DNA of 64,000 bases from Vicia villosa (GCF_029867415.1 NC_081185.1:71433156-71497155); one strand, 5' to 3'. Positions 11,328 to 23,900 are shown, numbered from the stretch's first letter. Numbers and translations: made by a program. The notes: generated by a model from the letters alone, not told the origin.

Positions 11328-13242
11328 ATGGTTTATGAAAGTGAAAAGTCTACACCTGCATCTACATCTGGCTCTGCTGAGCAATACAACGGTAACAATG
11401 GTTATACTAGACCGCCGGTATTTGATGGTGAAAACTTTGAATACTGGAAAGATAAACTGGAAAGTTACTTTCTTGGTCTAGATGGTGATCTATGGGATCT
11501 TCTGATGGATGGTTACAAACATCCAGTAAATGCCAGAGGCGTAAAGCTGACAAGGCAAGAAATGAATGATGATCAGAAAAAGCTTTTCAGGAATCATCAT
11601 AAATGCAGAACTGTTTTGCTGAATGCTATCTCTCATGCTGAGTATGAGAAGATATCTAACAGGGAAATGGCCTATGACATATATGAGTCCTTGAAAATGA
11701 CTCATGAAGGAAATGCTCAAGTCAAGGAGACTAAAGCTCTAGCTTTAATCCAGAAGTATGAAGCCTTCAAGATGGAGGATGATGAAGACATTGAAAAGAT
11801 GTTTTCAAGATTTCAAACTCTTACTGCTGGATTGAGAGTTCTTGACAAGGGATACACCAAGGCTGATCACGTAAAGAAGATCATCAGAAGCTTACCCAGA
11901 AGATGGGGTCCTATGGTGACTGCATTCAAGATTGCAAAGAATCTGAATGAAGTTTCTCTGGAAGAGCTTATCAGTGAGAAGTCATGAAATAGAGCTATAC
12001 GCAAATGAGCCTCAAAAGAAAGGTAAGTCTATTGCATTAAAATCCAATATCAAGAAATGCACTAACGCTTTTCAGGCTAGAGAAGAAGATCCTGAAGAAT
12101 CAGAATCTGAAGAAGAAGATGAACTGTCCTTGATCTCCAGAAGGCTAAATCAACTCTGGAAGACCAAGCAAAGGAAGTTCAGAGGTTTCAGAAGTTCAAA
12201 GAAATTTGAACGTGGAGAATCTTCTGATGACAGAAGATTTGACAAGAAGAAAGTCGTGTGCTATGAATGCAATGAGCCTGGACACTTCAAGAATGAATGT
12301 CCAAATCTTCAGAAGGAAAATCCCAAGAAGAAATTTCATAAGAAGAAAGGTCTTATGGCAACCTGGGATGAGTCAGAAGATGATTCAGACTCTGAAGATG
12401 AGCAGGCCAACTGTGCGCTGATGGCGACAGAAGATGACGGATCAGAATCTACATCAGAATCAGATTCTGAAGAGGTATTTTCTGAACTTACTAGAGATGA
12501 GTTAGTTTCCGGTCTAACTGAACTTCTGGAACTCAAGTCTCAGATTAGTCTCAAATACAAAAAGCTGAAAAAGCTATTTGAATTTGAAACAAAGAAGCTT
12601 GAGTTGGAGAATTCTGAATTAAAAGAAAAACTTTTAAAATTATCCAATAATGTTGGATCTCCTTCTAATTCAGAACAATCCACTCCTAGTCTAAACCATA
12701 TTCTGAAAGAATATGATTTAAGTTTCAGGAAGTTCTTATCTAGAAGTATTGGCAGAAGTCAGCTAGCTTCTATGATATATGCTGTGTCTGGAAACAAAAG
12801 AGTTGGCATTGGTTTTGAGGGTGAAACCCCATACAAACTTGAACCTGTTGATGAAATGAAGTTCACATACAAGCCATTGTATGATCAGTTCAAGTATGGC
12901 CACTCCCATGATATTAGGCACACTTCACATGCTCAAAGTTTTCACATAACACACACCAAAAAGCATGTGACACAACCTAGGAAATATCATGAAACTCACA
13001 TTAAGAATTATCATGCTGTTCCTCCTATTGCTTACAATGTTAAACCCAAGTTCAATCAGAACTTGAGAAAATCTAACAAGAAAGGACCCAAGAAAATGTG
13101 GGTACCTAAGGATAAGATTATTCCTATTGCAGATATCCTTGACTGCAAAAAGGACAAAGCACAACATGTCATGGTACCTGGACTCTGGATGCTCACGACA
13201 CATGACAGGAAGAAGGTCTATGTTCCAAGACCTGGTGCTTAA
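11328..13242 (+). pseudogene. gag: Copia gag (SIRE-type), one frameshift
   Basis: This is the capsid/nucleocapsid precursor that packages retrotransposon RNA in cytoplasmic virus-like particles. The frame opens at ATG 11328 with the usual start region (PPVFDGENFEYWKD) and the capsid core (KETKALALIQKYEAFKMED) and stops at 11987. Against the minus-strand relative near 60430, 5 nt are missing after ATCAGTG (about 11974), which shifts the frame; gag then continues open to 13242. The second part has an acidic stretch, an intact CCHC zinc knuckle (CYECNEPGHFKNEC, 12259-12300) and a basic tail. The end overlaps the pol frame by 176 nt. As it stands the copy cannot make full Gag; the pol frame is intact. 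Confidence 0.9.
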
Positions 13243-16200
13243 GTCTGGAGGAGAAGTCAAGTTTGGAGGAGATCAGAAGGGCAAGATAATTGGCTCTGGA
13301 ACTATAAAGTCTGGTAACTCTCCTTCCATTTCTAATGTACTTCTTGTAGAAGGATTAACACATAACCTCTTATCTATCAGTCAATTGAGTGACAATGGTT
13401 ATGATATAATCTTTAATCAAGAGTCTTGCAAGGCTGTAAATCAGAAGGATGGCTCAATCCTATTTACAGGAAAGAGGAAGAACAACATTTATAAGACAGA
13501 TCTGCAAGATCTTATGAGTCAGAAGGTGACCTGTCTTATGTCTGTTTCTGAAGAGCAGTGGGTCTGGCACAGAAGATTAGGTCATGCTAGTTTGAGAAAG
13601 ATTTCTCAGATTAACAAACTGAATCTGGTCAGAGGACTCCCTAATCTGAAATTCAAATCAGATGCTCTTTGTGAAGCATGTCAGAAGGGCAAGTTCTCCA
13701 AACCTGCATTCAAGTCCAAGAATGTTGTTTCTACCTCAAGGCCATTAGAACTCTTGCACATTGATCTGTTTGGCCCAGTCAAAACAGCATCTGTCAGAGG
13801 GAAGAAATATGGATTAGTCATCGTAGATGATTATAGCCGCTGGACATGGGTAAAATTCTTGAAACACAAGGATGAGACTCATTCAGTGTTCTTTGATTTC
13901 TGCATTCAGATTCAATCTGAAAAAGAGTGTAAAATCATAAAGGTCAGAAGTGATCATGGTGGTGAATTTGAGAACAGATCCTTTGAAGAATTCTTCAAAG
14001 AAAATGGTATTGCCCATGATTTCTCTTGTCCTAGAACTCCACAGCAAAATGGGGTTGTAGAACGAAAGAATAGGACTCTGCAAGAAATGGCCAGAACCAT
14101 GATCAATGAAACCAATATGGCTAAGCATTTCTGGGCAGAAGCAATAAACACTGCATGCTATATTCAGAATAGAATCTCTATCAGACCTATTCTAAATAAG
14201 ACTCCTTATGAATTGTGGAAGAATAGAAAGCCCAACATTTCATATTTCCATCCTTTTGGATGTGTATGCTTTATTCTGAACACTAAAGATCATCTTGGTA
14301 AGTTTGATTCCAAAGCTAAAAAATGTTTCCTTCTTGGATATTCTGAACGCTCAAAAGGCTACAGAGTATACAATACTGAAACATTGATTGTAGAAGAATC
14401 AATCAATATCAGGTTTGATGATAAGCTTGGTTCTGAAAAACCAAAGCAGTTTGATAATTTTGCAGATTGTGATATTGATATATCAGAAGTTGTTGAGCCA
14501 AGAAGCAACGCATCAGAAGCAGAGCTTCTCAGAAGAAAAGAATCGGAAGATCAAGTATCAGCTTCTCTGGAAAATCTAAGCATTTCTGAAGAACCATCTG
14601 TCAGAAGATCATCCAGACTCATCTCTGGTCATTCAGAAGATGTCATTCTTGGAAAGAAGGATGATCCAATCAGAACAAGAGCATTCCTTAAGAACAATGC
14701 AGACTGTCAATTAGGTCTTGTATCTTTGATCGAGCCAACTTCTGTTGATCACGCTCTAGAAGATCCAGACTGGATAATTGCTATGCAAGAAGAACTGAAT
14801 CAGTTTACAAGGAATGATGTTTGGGATCTTGTTCCTAGACCAGATGGATTCAATATAATCGGCACAAAATGGGTCTTCAGAAACAAGCTCAGTGAGAAAG
14901 GAGAAGTGGTAAGGAACAAAGCCAGACTGGTGGCTCAGGGTTATAGTCAGCAAGAAGGGATTGATTATACAGAAACCTTTGCACCAGTGGCCAGGTTAGA
15001 ATCTATTCGTCTATTAATTTCATTTGCCACTCAACATAACATCACTCTTTATCAGATGGATGTTAAGAGTGCCTTCTTAAATGGTTATATAGATGAAGAA
15101 GTTTATGTCCATCAAACTCCTGGTTTTGAAGACTCTATGTCTCCTAATCATGTTTTTAAACTTAAGAAATCACTGTATGGATTGAAACAGGCTCCCAGAG
15201 CTTGGTATGAACGCTTAAGTTCTTTCCTTCTGGATAATGGTTTCACTAGAGGAAAAGTGGACACTACTCTCTTTTGTAAAACCTTTAAAAGGGATATTTT
15301 AATTTGTCAAATATATGTAGATGATATTATTTTTGGAACATCTAATGCTACACTTGGAAAGGAGTTTGCTGAGTCTATGCAGGCTGAGTTTGAAATGAGC
15401 ATGATGGGAGAACTCAAGTATTTCCTTGGAATACAAATAAATCAAACATCAGAAGGAACGTATGTTCACCAAACCAAGTATGTGAAGGAACTTCTGAAGA
15501 AGTTTAATCTTCTAGACTGCAAAGAAGCCAAAACTCCTATGCATCCAACATGCATTCTAGGTAAGGATGAGGTAAGTAAGAAGGTAGATCAGAAGTTATA
15601 CAGAGGTATGATTGGATCTCTTCTATATTTGACTGCTTCTAGACCTGACATTTTGTTCAGTGTTTGTTTGTGTGCTAGATTCCAATCAGATCCTAGAGAA
15701 TCTCATTTAACTGCTGTTAAGAGAATTCTAAGGTATCTGAAAGGTACTACTAATGTTGGCTTAGTTTACAGAAAATCTAAAGAATACAACTTAGTAGGAT
15801 TCTGCGATGCTGACTATGCTGGAGACAGAATTGAAAGAAAAAGTACTTCAGGAAGTTGCCAATTTCTTGGAAGTCATTTGATCTCTTGGTATAGCAAGAA
15901 GCAAGCAACTATTGCTCTATCAACAACAGAAGCAGAATATGTCGCTGCTGCTGGTTGTAGTACACAGATGCTCTGGATGAAGAGTCAGTTAGAAGACTAT
16001 CAGATATTTGAGAGTAACATTCCTATATTCTGTGATAATACTTCTGCTATATGTTTATCTAAGAATCCTATTCTTCATTCAAAAGCTAAACATATTGAGA
16101 TTAAACATCATTTCATAAGGGACTATGTTCAGAAGGGTGTTATATCTTTAAACTTTGTTGATACAGACCATCAATGGGCTGATATCTTTACAAAACCCCT

Positions 16201-16261
16201 GGCTGAAGATAGGTTTAAGTTCATTCTGAAGAACATCAGTATGGATTTATGCCCAGAATGA
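13127..16261 (+). CDS. pol: Copia pol polyprotein: protease, integrase, RT, RNase H
   Basis: A 1044-codon open frame (no stop from 13067 on) encodes the full copia enzyme set in order. Residue numbers count from 13127, a TTG; no proper start is needed because pol is normally made by fusion to gag. Protease has DSG at 19-21. The pre-integrase HHCC region is at 148-187 (WHRRLGH...CEAC). The integrase D,D35E triad is D213, D276, E312. Reverse transcriptase runs from about 565 with [13 protein letters not shown] and catalytic YVDD at 730-733. RNase H runs from about 890 with D894, E935, D970 and ends [12 protein letters not shown]. All key residues are present, so this copy is enzymatically plausible. 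The frame is +1 relative to gag, and both frames are open for 176 nt. Confidence 0.96.
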   Translation: MQISLTAKRTKHNMSWYLDSGCSRHMTGRRSMFQDLVLKSGGEVKFGGDQKGKIIGSGTIKSGNSPSISNVLLVEGLTHNLLSISQLSDNGYDIIFNQESCKAVNQKDGSILFTGKRKNNIYKTDLQDLMSQKVTCLMSVSEEQWVWHRRLGHASLRKISQINKLNLVRGLPNLKFKSDALCEACQKGKFSKPAFKSKNVVSTSRPLELLHIDLFGPVKTASVRGKKYGLVIVDDYSRWTWVKFLKHKDETHSVFFDFCIQIQSEKECKIIKVRSDHGGEFENRSFEEFFKENGIAHDFSCPRTPQQNGVVERKNRTLQEMARTMINETNMAKHFWAEAINTACYIQNRISIRPILNKTPYELWKNRKPNISYFHPFGCVCFILNTKDHLGKFDSKAKKCFLLGYSERSKGYRVYNTETLIVEESINIRFDDKLGSEKPKQFDNFADCDIDISEVVEPRSNASEAELLRRKESEDQVSASLENLSISEEPSVRRSSRLISGHSEDVILGKKDDPIRTRAFLKNNADCQLGLVSLIEPTSVDHALEDPDWIIAMQEELNQFTRNDVWDLVPRPDGFNIIGTKWVFRNKLSEKGEVVRNKARLVAQGYSQQEGIDYTETFAPVARLESIRLLISFATQHNITLYQMDVKSAFLNGYIDEEVYVHQTPGFEDSMSPNHVFKLKKSLYGLKQAPRAWYERLSSFLLDNGFTRGKVDTTLFCKTFKRDILICQIYVDDIIFGTSNATLGKEFAESMQAEFEMSMMGELKYFLGIQINQTSEGTYVHQTKYVKELLKKFNLLDCKEAKTPMHPTCILGKDEVSKKVDQKLYRGMIGSLLYLTASRPDILFSVCLCARFQSDPRESHLTAVKRILRYLKGTTNVGLVYRKSKEYNLVGFCDADYAGDRIERKSTSGSCQFLGSHLISWYSKKQATIALSTTEAEYVAAAGCSTQMLWMKSQLEDYQIFESNIPIFCDNTSAICLSKNPILHSKAKHIEIKHHFIRDYVQKGVISLNFVDTDHQWADIFTKPLAEDRFKFILKNISMDLCPE

Positions 16262-16776
16262 GAAGATGAGAAGTTCTTATGTATGAGTATCTTCTGAAAT
16301 GAAAATGGATTATTTTTTATATATCAGAAGTTCTGATTGAAATCTTTTAGAAATTATGATTCGGTTATTACTAACGTTTCATTGTCTAAGTTGATTCAGA
16401 ACCTCTTTTAAAGCAAAACAGCTGTTACGTTTTTATCTCGGGATGGTAAACCTGTCGTTACTATTCATGGATAAACGTGCGTGCAGTTGAAGGGACGCCG
16501 ACCATAGGTAACTGTGCTAGTCACCTCATTTGTCTTTATTATCTCTCCTCACGTCACGTAACATTAAATGCTATTCATCATTCGTTTCATTTTATTTTCT
16601 TTTAAATACTCTTCAAACTCTTCTCTTTCCCTCTCATCTTTCTCTATCTCTTTGCATTCCTCATCAAGTTTTTCTCTCTCTCTCTTCTGTTTTCGTCTCT
16701 TGCTCAAACAAATTTTTTTTAAAAAAAAAAAATCCTAGCTCAAACCTAGCGTTCACCCTAAGCCTGTTGAAGATCT

Positions 16777-16965
16777 ATGACTCAAAGGCGACAGATCTCT
16801 GCATATCTCGGGATGGCTCTCCTAATACCTCTCAAGTCAGACCTCTTCTTTGATGATGTTATCAACTTTCACCCAAAGACAGAAGACTTTCTTGAGTTAT
16901 GGGAGGAGGTTAAGAATGATACTCTTAACTTCTATGTTAAGGGAAAGCCCCGTTTGCAACATTAG
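16777..16965 (+). CDS. Short frame of unknown role in SIRE 3' region
   Basis: A 62-codon frame opens with ATG and ends TAG. Its composition is more protein-like than its neighbours (MTQRRQISAYLGMA at the start, then DDVINFHPKTEDF), with no signal peptide or membrane segment. It could be the remnant of an extra 3' gene of SIRE/Maximus elements or a chance frame. No family is recognised. Confidence 0.2.
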   Translation: MTQRRQISAYLGMALLIPLKSDLFFDDVINFHPKTEDFLELWEEVKNDTLNFYVKGKPRLQH

Positions 16966-17356
16966 CTCTCTGTCTGTGAACTGTCCCTCTCTTCCTCTTT
17001 GGTCACTTGGATCTCTCCTACAGTGGAGGTTCTAGTCTGGAAGACAAGAGTCCACAGGGATTCTTGATGGGTTGACACAGAGCGTGTCCTGCTAGGGTGC
17101 TGTTTTTAATCTTTGTAGTCATTTCCTCTTGGGATGACTTTTTATGTATTTGCTAGGAATGTTTCTCATCTTGTTAAACATAGGAACCTTTTGTAATATC
17201 TTTTGATTATCAATGAAAAGTTTCTTTGCTTTTACATTCCAGTAATTTTATTTGTCGTTTTATGCATATGAATCTTTTGAAATATTCTTTTTGATGTTAT
17301 GACAAAAAGGGGGAGAAGATAAATGATAAATGATTTGATTAATCTATCAGTTGCTG

Positions 17357-17482
17357 GGTAAAGCTCCCACATATTTACTAACAAGAACTGCAAGTTCTAT
17401 ATGGTTTAAGTGTTTTACAGGTAAAGCTCCCACATATTTACTAACAAGAACTGCAAGTTCTATATGGTTTAAGTGTTTTGCA
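17357..17482 (+). repeat. 63-bp tandem duplication
   Basis: Two nearly identical 63-bp units beginning GGTAAAGCTCCCACATATTT start at 17357 and 17420; one A/G difference is seen near the unit end. Confidence 0.93.
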
Positions 17483-17867
17483 GGTATAAAGAAGTGAAGA
17501 AAATCTTCAAAGCAAACACAAGAAGCAAAACCATGGAAACTGAAGCAAGCCGAGTGCTGTCAAGCTTCAGAGATCAGAAGCAAGAAAGAAGAATGAATCA
17601 GAAGCACTGAAAATAGAATTTGATCCATATTTGTCTATTTGCTTTGACAAAATTCTATTTGCTCTGATACATTATTTTAGCCTATATGGCTCTGATACAT
17701 ATAATGTGTTCAAATATACATTTTATGTTCTAACTCGTTCATGCTGACTTTTGTCGTTTAGTTTTTGTTCTGTAACATTTCAGGATGTAGAGATGCTCTG
17801 ATGATGCTCTGGTACATTCAACAATGTTCTGATACAAATCTAGCATGAAGTAATGTTGGTAGAAATT

Positions 17868-18197
17868 CAAGCTCTGAAGCTATCCGAGGGAAGCAGAAAT
17901 TCAAAGCTGTGAATGTTCTAAAGATCCAGAAAACTCAAGTTCTGAAGCTGTCCTAAATGGAAGCAGAAATCAGAAGCTGTGAATGTTCAGAAGATCAAAG
18001 AAATTCAAGTTCTGAAGCTGTCCTGAATGGAAGCAGAAATCAGAAGCTGTGAATGTTCAGAAGATCAAAGAAATTCAAGTTCTGAAGCTGTCCTAGATGG
18101 AAGCAGGAATCAGAAGCTGTGAGTGTTCTAGGGATCTAAGGAAATTCTAGTTCTGAAGCTGTCCAATGGAAGCAGAAGTCAGAAGCTATGAATTCTC
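17868..18197 (+). repeat. 70-bp tandem repeats in SIRE 3' region, right copy
   Basis: Same array as 9460-9790, shifted by 8407 bp, with a few substitutions. Confidence 0.85.
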
Positions 18198-18426
18198 TAA
18201 AGACAAAAGCTTATATGATCGTCTCTACCGAAATAATCAGGGAAGTCTTTTATTAAAGTTCTTCGAGTATTTATTTCAGGGGGAGATTATTTATCTCAGG
18301 GGGAGATTGTTAATCTCAGGGGGAGACATATTCATATGCTTATGCTATAGCTGTGTAATTTGTCTTTTGCCGTCTGTTCTTTCTGATCGCAAATTCATAT
18401 CATTTATATATGTTTTTGTCATCATC

Positions 18427-18440
18427 AAAAAGGGGGAGAT
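18427..18440 (+). other. Polypurine tract of SIRE element
   Basis: AAAAAGGGGGAGAT directly before the right LTR. Three CTCAGGGGGAGA blocks lie 110 to 170 bp upstream. Confidence 0.88.
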
Positions 18441-19648
18441 TGTTAGAACAAGAATTGTTCTGATCAATTATCTTAGTTTTGATGATAACAATAATATGAA
18501 TTTTGCTTTAGATAATATGGTACTCTAATCCAATGCAATTTCCTTTTCAGGAAATATATAAAGAGTACGCATAATTCAGCGCTCAGAAGCTTTGTCTCAA
18601 AGGGTTCAGCATGCAACATCAGAACATGGTCTGGCAAGACATCAGAAGATTGTCGAAGCAGAATCAGAACATGGGTCTATGGAAGCATCAGAAGAACAAG
18701 AGAACAGAAGCACTGAAGTTCTGATGGTATCACGCTCAGAAGCACTTCAAGGTCAGAAGATCAGAAGATGCTATGCACCAAGCTGTTTGACTCTGATGAT
18801 ATTCAAACGTTGTATTCACAAACATCAGATCAGAAGAAAGTACAAGTGGCAAGCTACGCTGACTGACAAAAGGAACGTTAAAAGCTATTAAAGGCTACGT
18901 CAGTAGACACAGCGTGAACAAGGCTCGAGGTAGTTGACAAAAGCGTATAACATTAAATGCGATGCTGTACGGAACACGCAAAGCATTAAATGCACTCAAC
19001 GATCATCTTCTCCAACGCCTATAAATATGAAGTTCTGATGAGAAGCAAGGTTAACGATTCTGCACCAAAACAACTCATATCAAACTTGCTGAAACGCTGT
19101 TCAAATCAAAACTCAGAATCTTCATCTTCATCAAAGCTCACTACATTGCTGTTGTAATATATTAGTGAGATTAAGCTTAAACGATTAAGAGAAATATCAC
19201 AGTTGTGATTATCGCTTTCAAGAAGCATTTGTAATACTCTTAGAATTGATTACATTAAGTTGTAAGGAACTAGAGTGATCGTGTGGATCAAAATACTCTA
19301 GGAAGTCTTAGAGGGTATCTAAGCAGTTGTAACTAGAGTGATCGTGTGGATCAGTATACTCTAGAAAAGTCTTAGAGGGTATCTAAGCAGTTGTTCCTGG
19401 AGTGATCGGTGTGTGATCAGAAGACTCTGGAAGACTTAGTTGCTGACTAAGTGGAAAACCATTGTAATCCGTGCGATTAATGGATTAAATCCTCAGTTGA
19501 GGTAAATCATCTCTGCGGGGGTGGACTGGAGTAGTTTAGTTAACAACGAACCAGGATAAAAATAACTGTGCAATTTATTTTTATCTGTCAAGTTTTTAAA
19601 GCTACACTTATTCAAACCCCCCCTTTCTAAGTGTTTTTCTATCCTTCA
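18441..19648 (+). mobile_element. SIRE-type 3' LTR
   Basis: 1208 bp, aligned to 10034-11241 without length change and with about seven substitutions seen by eye. TATA at 19020-19027. It ends CTATCCTTCA at the junction with LTR 2. Confidence 0.95.
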
Positions 19649-20947
19649 TAAATATGTGTTTCTATGATGATTAAATGCATGATTACATTATGGTTATGAC
19701 ATTGATATGCATGTTGGATGAGTTATAAATCACATGTAATGTTATGTATGATTATGCATTGTTTTCCATTTGTTTCGGTTGAACATTCGGATGTGATTGC
19801 TAGTGTGATGGCTGCTACTGTGTTGTGTGATCTTGGTGATATGTGTATGCTTGAATCGGAGTAAGCTTAAGCTACTAGGTGGTAAGGCCTGTTTATGGAC
19901 TTAGTTCCATCATTTACCGTTGCGATGTGCTGGTGAGGGTCTTGAATGGTGTATCCCACCTTGATGTAACACATCGGCGTGCTCGGTATGTATCTATGCA
20001 CCTGAGCTACCATTGCGATATGCTGGTGAGGGTCTTGAATGGCGTTTCCCACCTTGATGTAACATATTGGCGTGCTTGGTATGATGGGGTCGTGATGCCA
20101 CGTAGGCTACATCACTTCGGACTCACCTCTAGTGATGTCACGTAGATAATCACTAGGCTTTCGCCTGGTGGGCTTGTACTGTCTCGTAGACATTTTCGCA
20201 TCTGTATAACCACCTGCGTATATACATGATTGATGAGGTAGTGACGCCATTTAGGAAGTCATTGCGGTAACTCATCACAGATGAGATTGTGTAGCCAAGT
20301 AGGCTTAAATCACATGGGATTCATCTGACTCATTGTGCGGTGGGCTTATGCGAGTCTCTTGACGTGATGTACAGGAGTGACTCACCGAGTGTGTGGTTTG
20401 GCAGCCTAGGTAGACGAGCGGGATTTACTCCTGGATTCCTCGTACATGGGTACGGGTCTGCATACTTGTTTGTGATGGCGTTGAGCCTGTTGTTGCTTTT
20501 ACCTTATTGGATAGTTATGGGACTTCCATTGACGGTGTACCCTTGTTCGTATTTGCACCTGGCCGTGAGGAAAACCCGGATTCATGGTGAATCCGTTTGA
20601 TTGCATGCACCTTGTAGAACCGAGTGAACCCGTAAGATAGGGTAATTCACTAAGATTTAGTAATCTCACCCCAATCCTCTTAATATTTTTAGGAACAGGT
20701 TAGAAGTAGACGGATTGCTTGATGGACTGCTTTGATCACTGTGGACAAGTAATTGGCAGAAAGACCTCGTTAGACATTAACTTTCCGCTGTGCATTGTTG
20801 AAGACAAGCCGATCATATACGTTTTCAGTTCCATATTTGAATTGTATATGGATTTTAATTTCTTGTCTTTAACGCTTATGTATGTTTCTTGTACCATTTA
20901 TAGCATCGCTACATATTATTCTAGACATATATGTATGAGGTGTTACA
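19649..20947 (+). mobile_element. Gypsy-like LTR 2, right part
   Basis: Resumes with TAAATATG and follows LTR 3 (25746-27044) at the same length, 1299 bp. It ends GTGTTACA before the second primer binding site. Confidence 0.92.
19914..20085 (+). repeat. 93-bp duplication in LTR 2
   Basis: TTGCGAT(G/A)TGCTGGTGAGGG units start at 19920 and 20013, and each contains the CCCACCTTGATGTAACA phrase. The same duplication is in LTR 3 at about 26011-26180, so it predates the LTR copies. Confidence 0.88.
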
Positions 20948-23900
20948 GTTGGCATCAGAGCAGGTCGATTCTTGTCCCTGCCATGAGACATCACTAGCAA
21001 TTCTCTTCTCCCTCACATGTGTGTGTTGCTAGCCCGACTTTTCTATCATAGTATTTATTCGTTGAGCCTGGCAAGCTCACTGACTGTATATGCGATAGAT
21101 AAGATCGTGGTAGAGCCACTACGAGGATGCGTAAGATTTGAAGTAACTTGAACTGAAGTACTAGAAGTCAGTTGAGTAGAAGGGATGTTGAGATTGTCCG
21201 CCATAAGAGGAGTGTCGGTCGAGGAATCGTGGACTACCCAATTGTCGTAGTAAGGTTTGAAATGATTGGGAGTTTTAAGATTTTGATTGGACAGAATGAA
21301 CCTTCTTTGGATCCTTGTAGTAGTGGAGGAAATTCACGTAGCGACTGAGTAGGAACGAAGTAAGGGAATTTTGTGATAAAGCCTAGCTTAGAAATTTGTT
21401 GCTCGATCATGGTGTTAGTAGCATACATAGATGGAGAAACGGTTGAATGGAAGACTTATGGGATTTTGGACAGAGATATTGGATCTTTTAGTCAATTGGG
21501 CTCGGGAAGTACTTGTATAGACAAGAAGCTACACTCTGACTCGTTCTGGTGTAACCCAAGTAGATGGTACTTACCCAGTGAAGGACTGATCGAACAAATG
21601 GAAGTGATGATCTCCTTTGGGCAAATTCCTAGACATCTTTTCTGGTGGAAGGAACTACGGCATCTCCATGCTCATTCTGAAATGCGTGAGTCCTAGAACT
21701 ACGTTAGGCGGTAGTTGAGTAGATGGCCATCCAGAGTACAATAATTCATGTTCCTTGCTGGTTGCAATTCACCTAGTCCCGAGTGAAGCCTTAGAACTAC
21801 GCTAGGTGTTGGGTATTTAGGTGGATTGAACTAGTGTGTATCTACAATATCGGCGGGCTGACCGCATTTTGTGATTGTCGTTGTAGCCATGATATTCCTA
21901 TATGATGGGAGTTATCCTTGGAAATTTCATGTGTGTGCCAATGTGTGAATGGGTACACACCCGACATGGGAACTCGAACTGAATTCTTATCAAGTCAGAT
22001 CTAGCTTGTTACATTTAAAGGAAGTTAACCCTGAATGTGTAAAACTCTTAGGTTTCAGCATCCTAAGGAGTGTGACTAGAAGGACTTGACGAGCAATTAC
22101 CCTAGTGGGAGACCTATCCAGTTATTGTCGGTCGTGGCGATAGGATACGAGTGGAGATCGTTATACGCTACTGGGTAAGTTACTTGAATGCATGTCCTCG
22201 GAGTTGGACCACCATGTTAGTACTACCAAACAAGTATGACGCCACAGTGTCGATGTCGCGCACGAGATGTGTGAGTCGTATTTTTCGACAGATATGAGAC
22301 GGGTTTGATCTGAAACTCAAGGTAGGATTCTGATTTGGTACTCGTGAGACACGAACCCAAAATTCTCATAAGGTAGGTGGAATAAGAATCCATATGTCGC
22401 ACTCGATGATTCAGGATTATGCGAGCGGGTGACAATGAGATGGATTAGACTCTAACGCTACGCTCATGAGGAGACTTTGGGTGGTCGTGGTCACGAGAGA
22501 ATTTTAGGCTTCTACATCGTGGATGTTTCTTAATCTGTCCGATTGGAGAACCTTTGTGTGTGAGTGTCCGAGGCAAGAGATATGTGTGAACAATATATCC
22601 TTGACAACACAATGTGTGACTAATCTCCAGCCTTGGTGAACGGTGTTGGAGTGGATGAAGTGTATCTTGTATTAGCTCGATGTGGGATATACCTAGAGGA
22701 GTATTGGTAGATCCTCAGTAACGTAAACAATGTCGGACTTTGAAAAGTAGAGGCACATTGGTTTTGGGAGTGTCGTGGATTTTCAAGGGAGATGTCTGAG
22801 GCACGGTGTATGATCTCTTGTTTTGTGACTAAACCTTTGTAGTTATAAATGTTGCATCGGGATAACGCAACCGAAGGAGTAAGCTTTGTGTCAGCTTCAG
22901 AGACGAAGAGGCATTAGACGACTACATGATTGAAGTGAGGCTGAGAATAAGTTATTACATAAGTCAAGTCGAGTGAGTTATTAGAAGTATTGTCACACCA
23001 ACGATATGAAGTTGTATATTAAGGAAGAGTTATCGTGGCTGCTCTAAGATGTGAAAGTTGGTAAGATAAGGAAAACTCGTACTCAGAGAAAGTATTTGGC
23101 TTTAGGAGTTCTTGAACCGAAGCATGTGTGCCAAGTTGTGTCCAAGTGGACGTAATCTAGAATAATGGAAAAGTTAGTGACTTGAGTTTTGGGCATTACT
23201 CAACCCCGAGGAGAAGTGGGGCGATGAGTGTGTTTAAGATTTTGGCGTGTGTTGTATTTGGATGAATGCCCAGGAGGAACTGGTACTACTAAGAAACTAA
23301 GTGTAGTGTAGTAAAGGCACTAGGTGGACCATGGACAAAGTGTAATTCAGAGGATTCCAAGAAGTGTGTGACAGATGGAGATCAGAGTAGCGCAACGGAT
23401 AGGCAGAACCAGATGATTACGTAGTGGGTATGGACGAACTACTTGTAGGATTTATTGTTGGAATAGAGATATCTTCCTAAGAGAACTCACTAGAGTAATG
23501 TTTGGGTTTGTTCCTATCTTTCAATGATCTGCCACAATCTTGAGAGGTAATGTTGATGGACTGACTTAGGGAAGGCTTCATGATTGATGTGTGATCAGAT
23601 GTTCCCCTGGTCGACGATCGGACTTGTGAGTATCGTGACCATTGGAATGATGAAGTCAAGTGAAGGATTTTACTTGACGAAGATTCATCGTGGATATGTC
23701 TGGTGAACTTATGAGCGTGTGTGAGCACTTGGATGATGGTTGTAGGACTGTTGTTAGAATTCACCCTTTTGTCAGTGGAGCTTTAAGGGAAATTGTCGGA
23801 TATTAAGGTTGTAGTTGTGGGATTCTACTCCCTTGTGGATTGCAGTGGAAATAATTTGGTCTAAGACTGAATGAAGGATCTGTTTGGAAGTGAATCTGGG

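Larger units (their letters stand above)
16262..18440 (+). other. SIRE-type long 3' untranslated region
   Basis: About 2.2 kb between the pol stop and the right LTR. It holds pyrimidine-rich sequence (16600-16730), a purine tract at 17307 (AAAAGGGGGAGAAG), a 63-bp tandem duplication, the 70-bp repeat array and the multiple CTCAGGGGGAGA tracts. Related soybean SIRE1 has an env-like gene here; no such long frame is visible in this copy. Confidence 0.8.
9212..19648 (+). mobile_element. SIRE/Maximus-type Ty1/copia composite
   Basis: The order is partial 3' internal region (9212-10033), LTR (10034-11241), full internal region (11242-18440), LTR (18441-19648). The left partial region repeats 17619-18440, so this is the remnant of an LTR-internal-LTR-internal-LTR tandem cut at its left end. 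The two LTRs are both 1208 bp and differ at roughly seven positions, so insertion was recent. The right end abuts LTR 2 sequence (TAAAT...), but no left target duplication survives because 109 bp of host LTR and the left end are deleted. A frequent AGAAG/TTCTGA word bias marks the whole element. Confidence 0.92.

Noticed and set aside
19867..20145. Opposed 61- and 88-codon frames, also at 25964-26242, as a conserved gene pair
   Set aside because: They reflect the 93-bp duplication inside LTRs of the gypsy family; both strands are open by chance and the frames are short.
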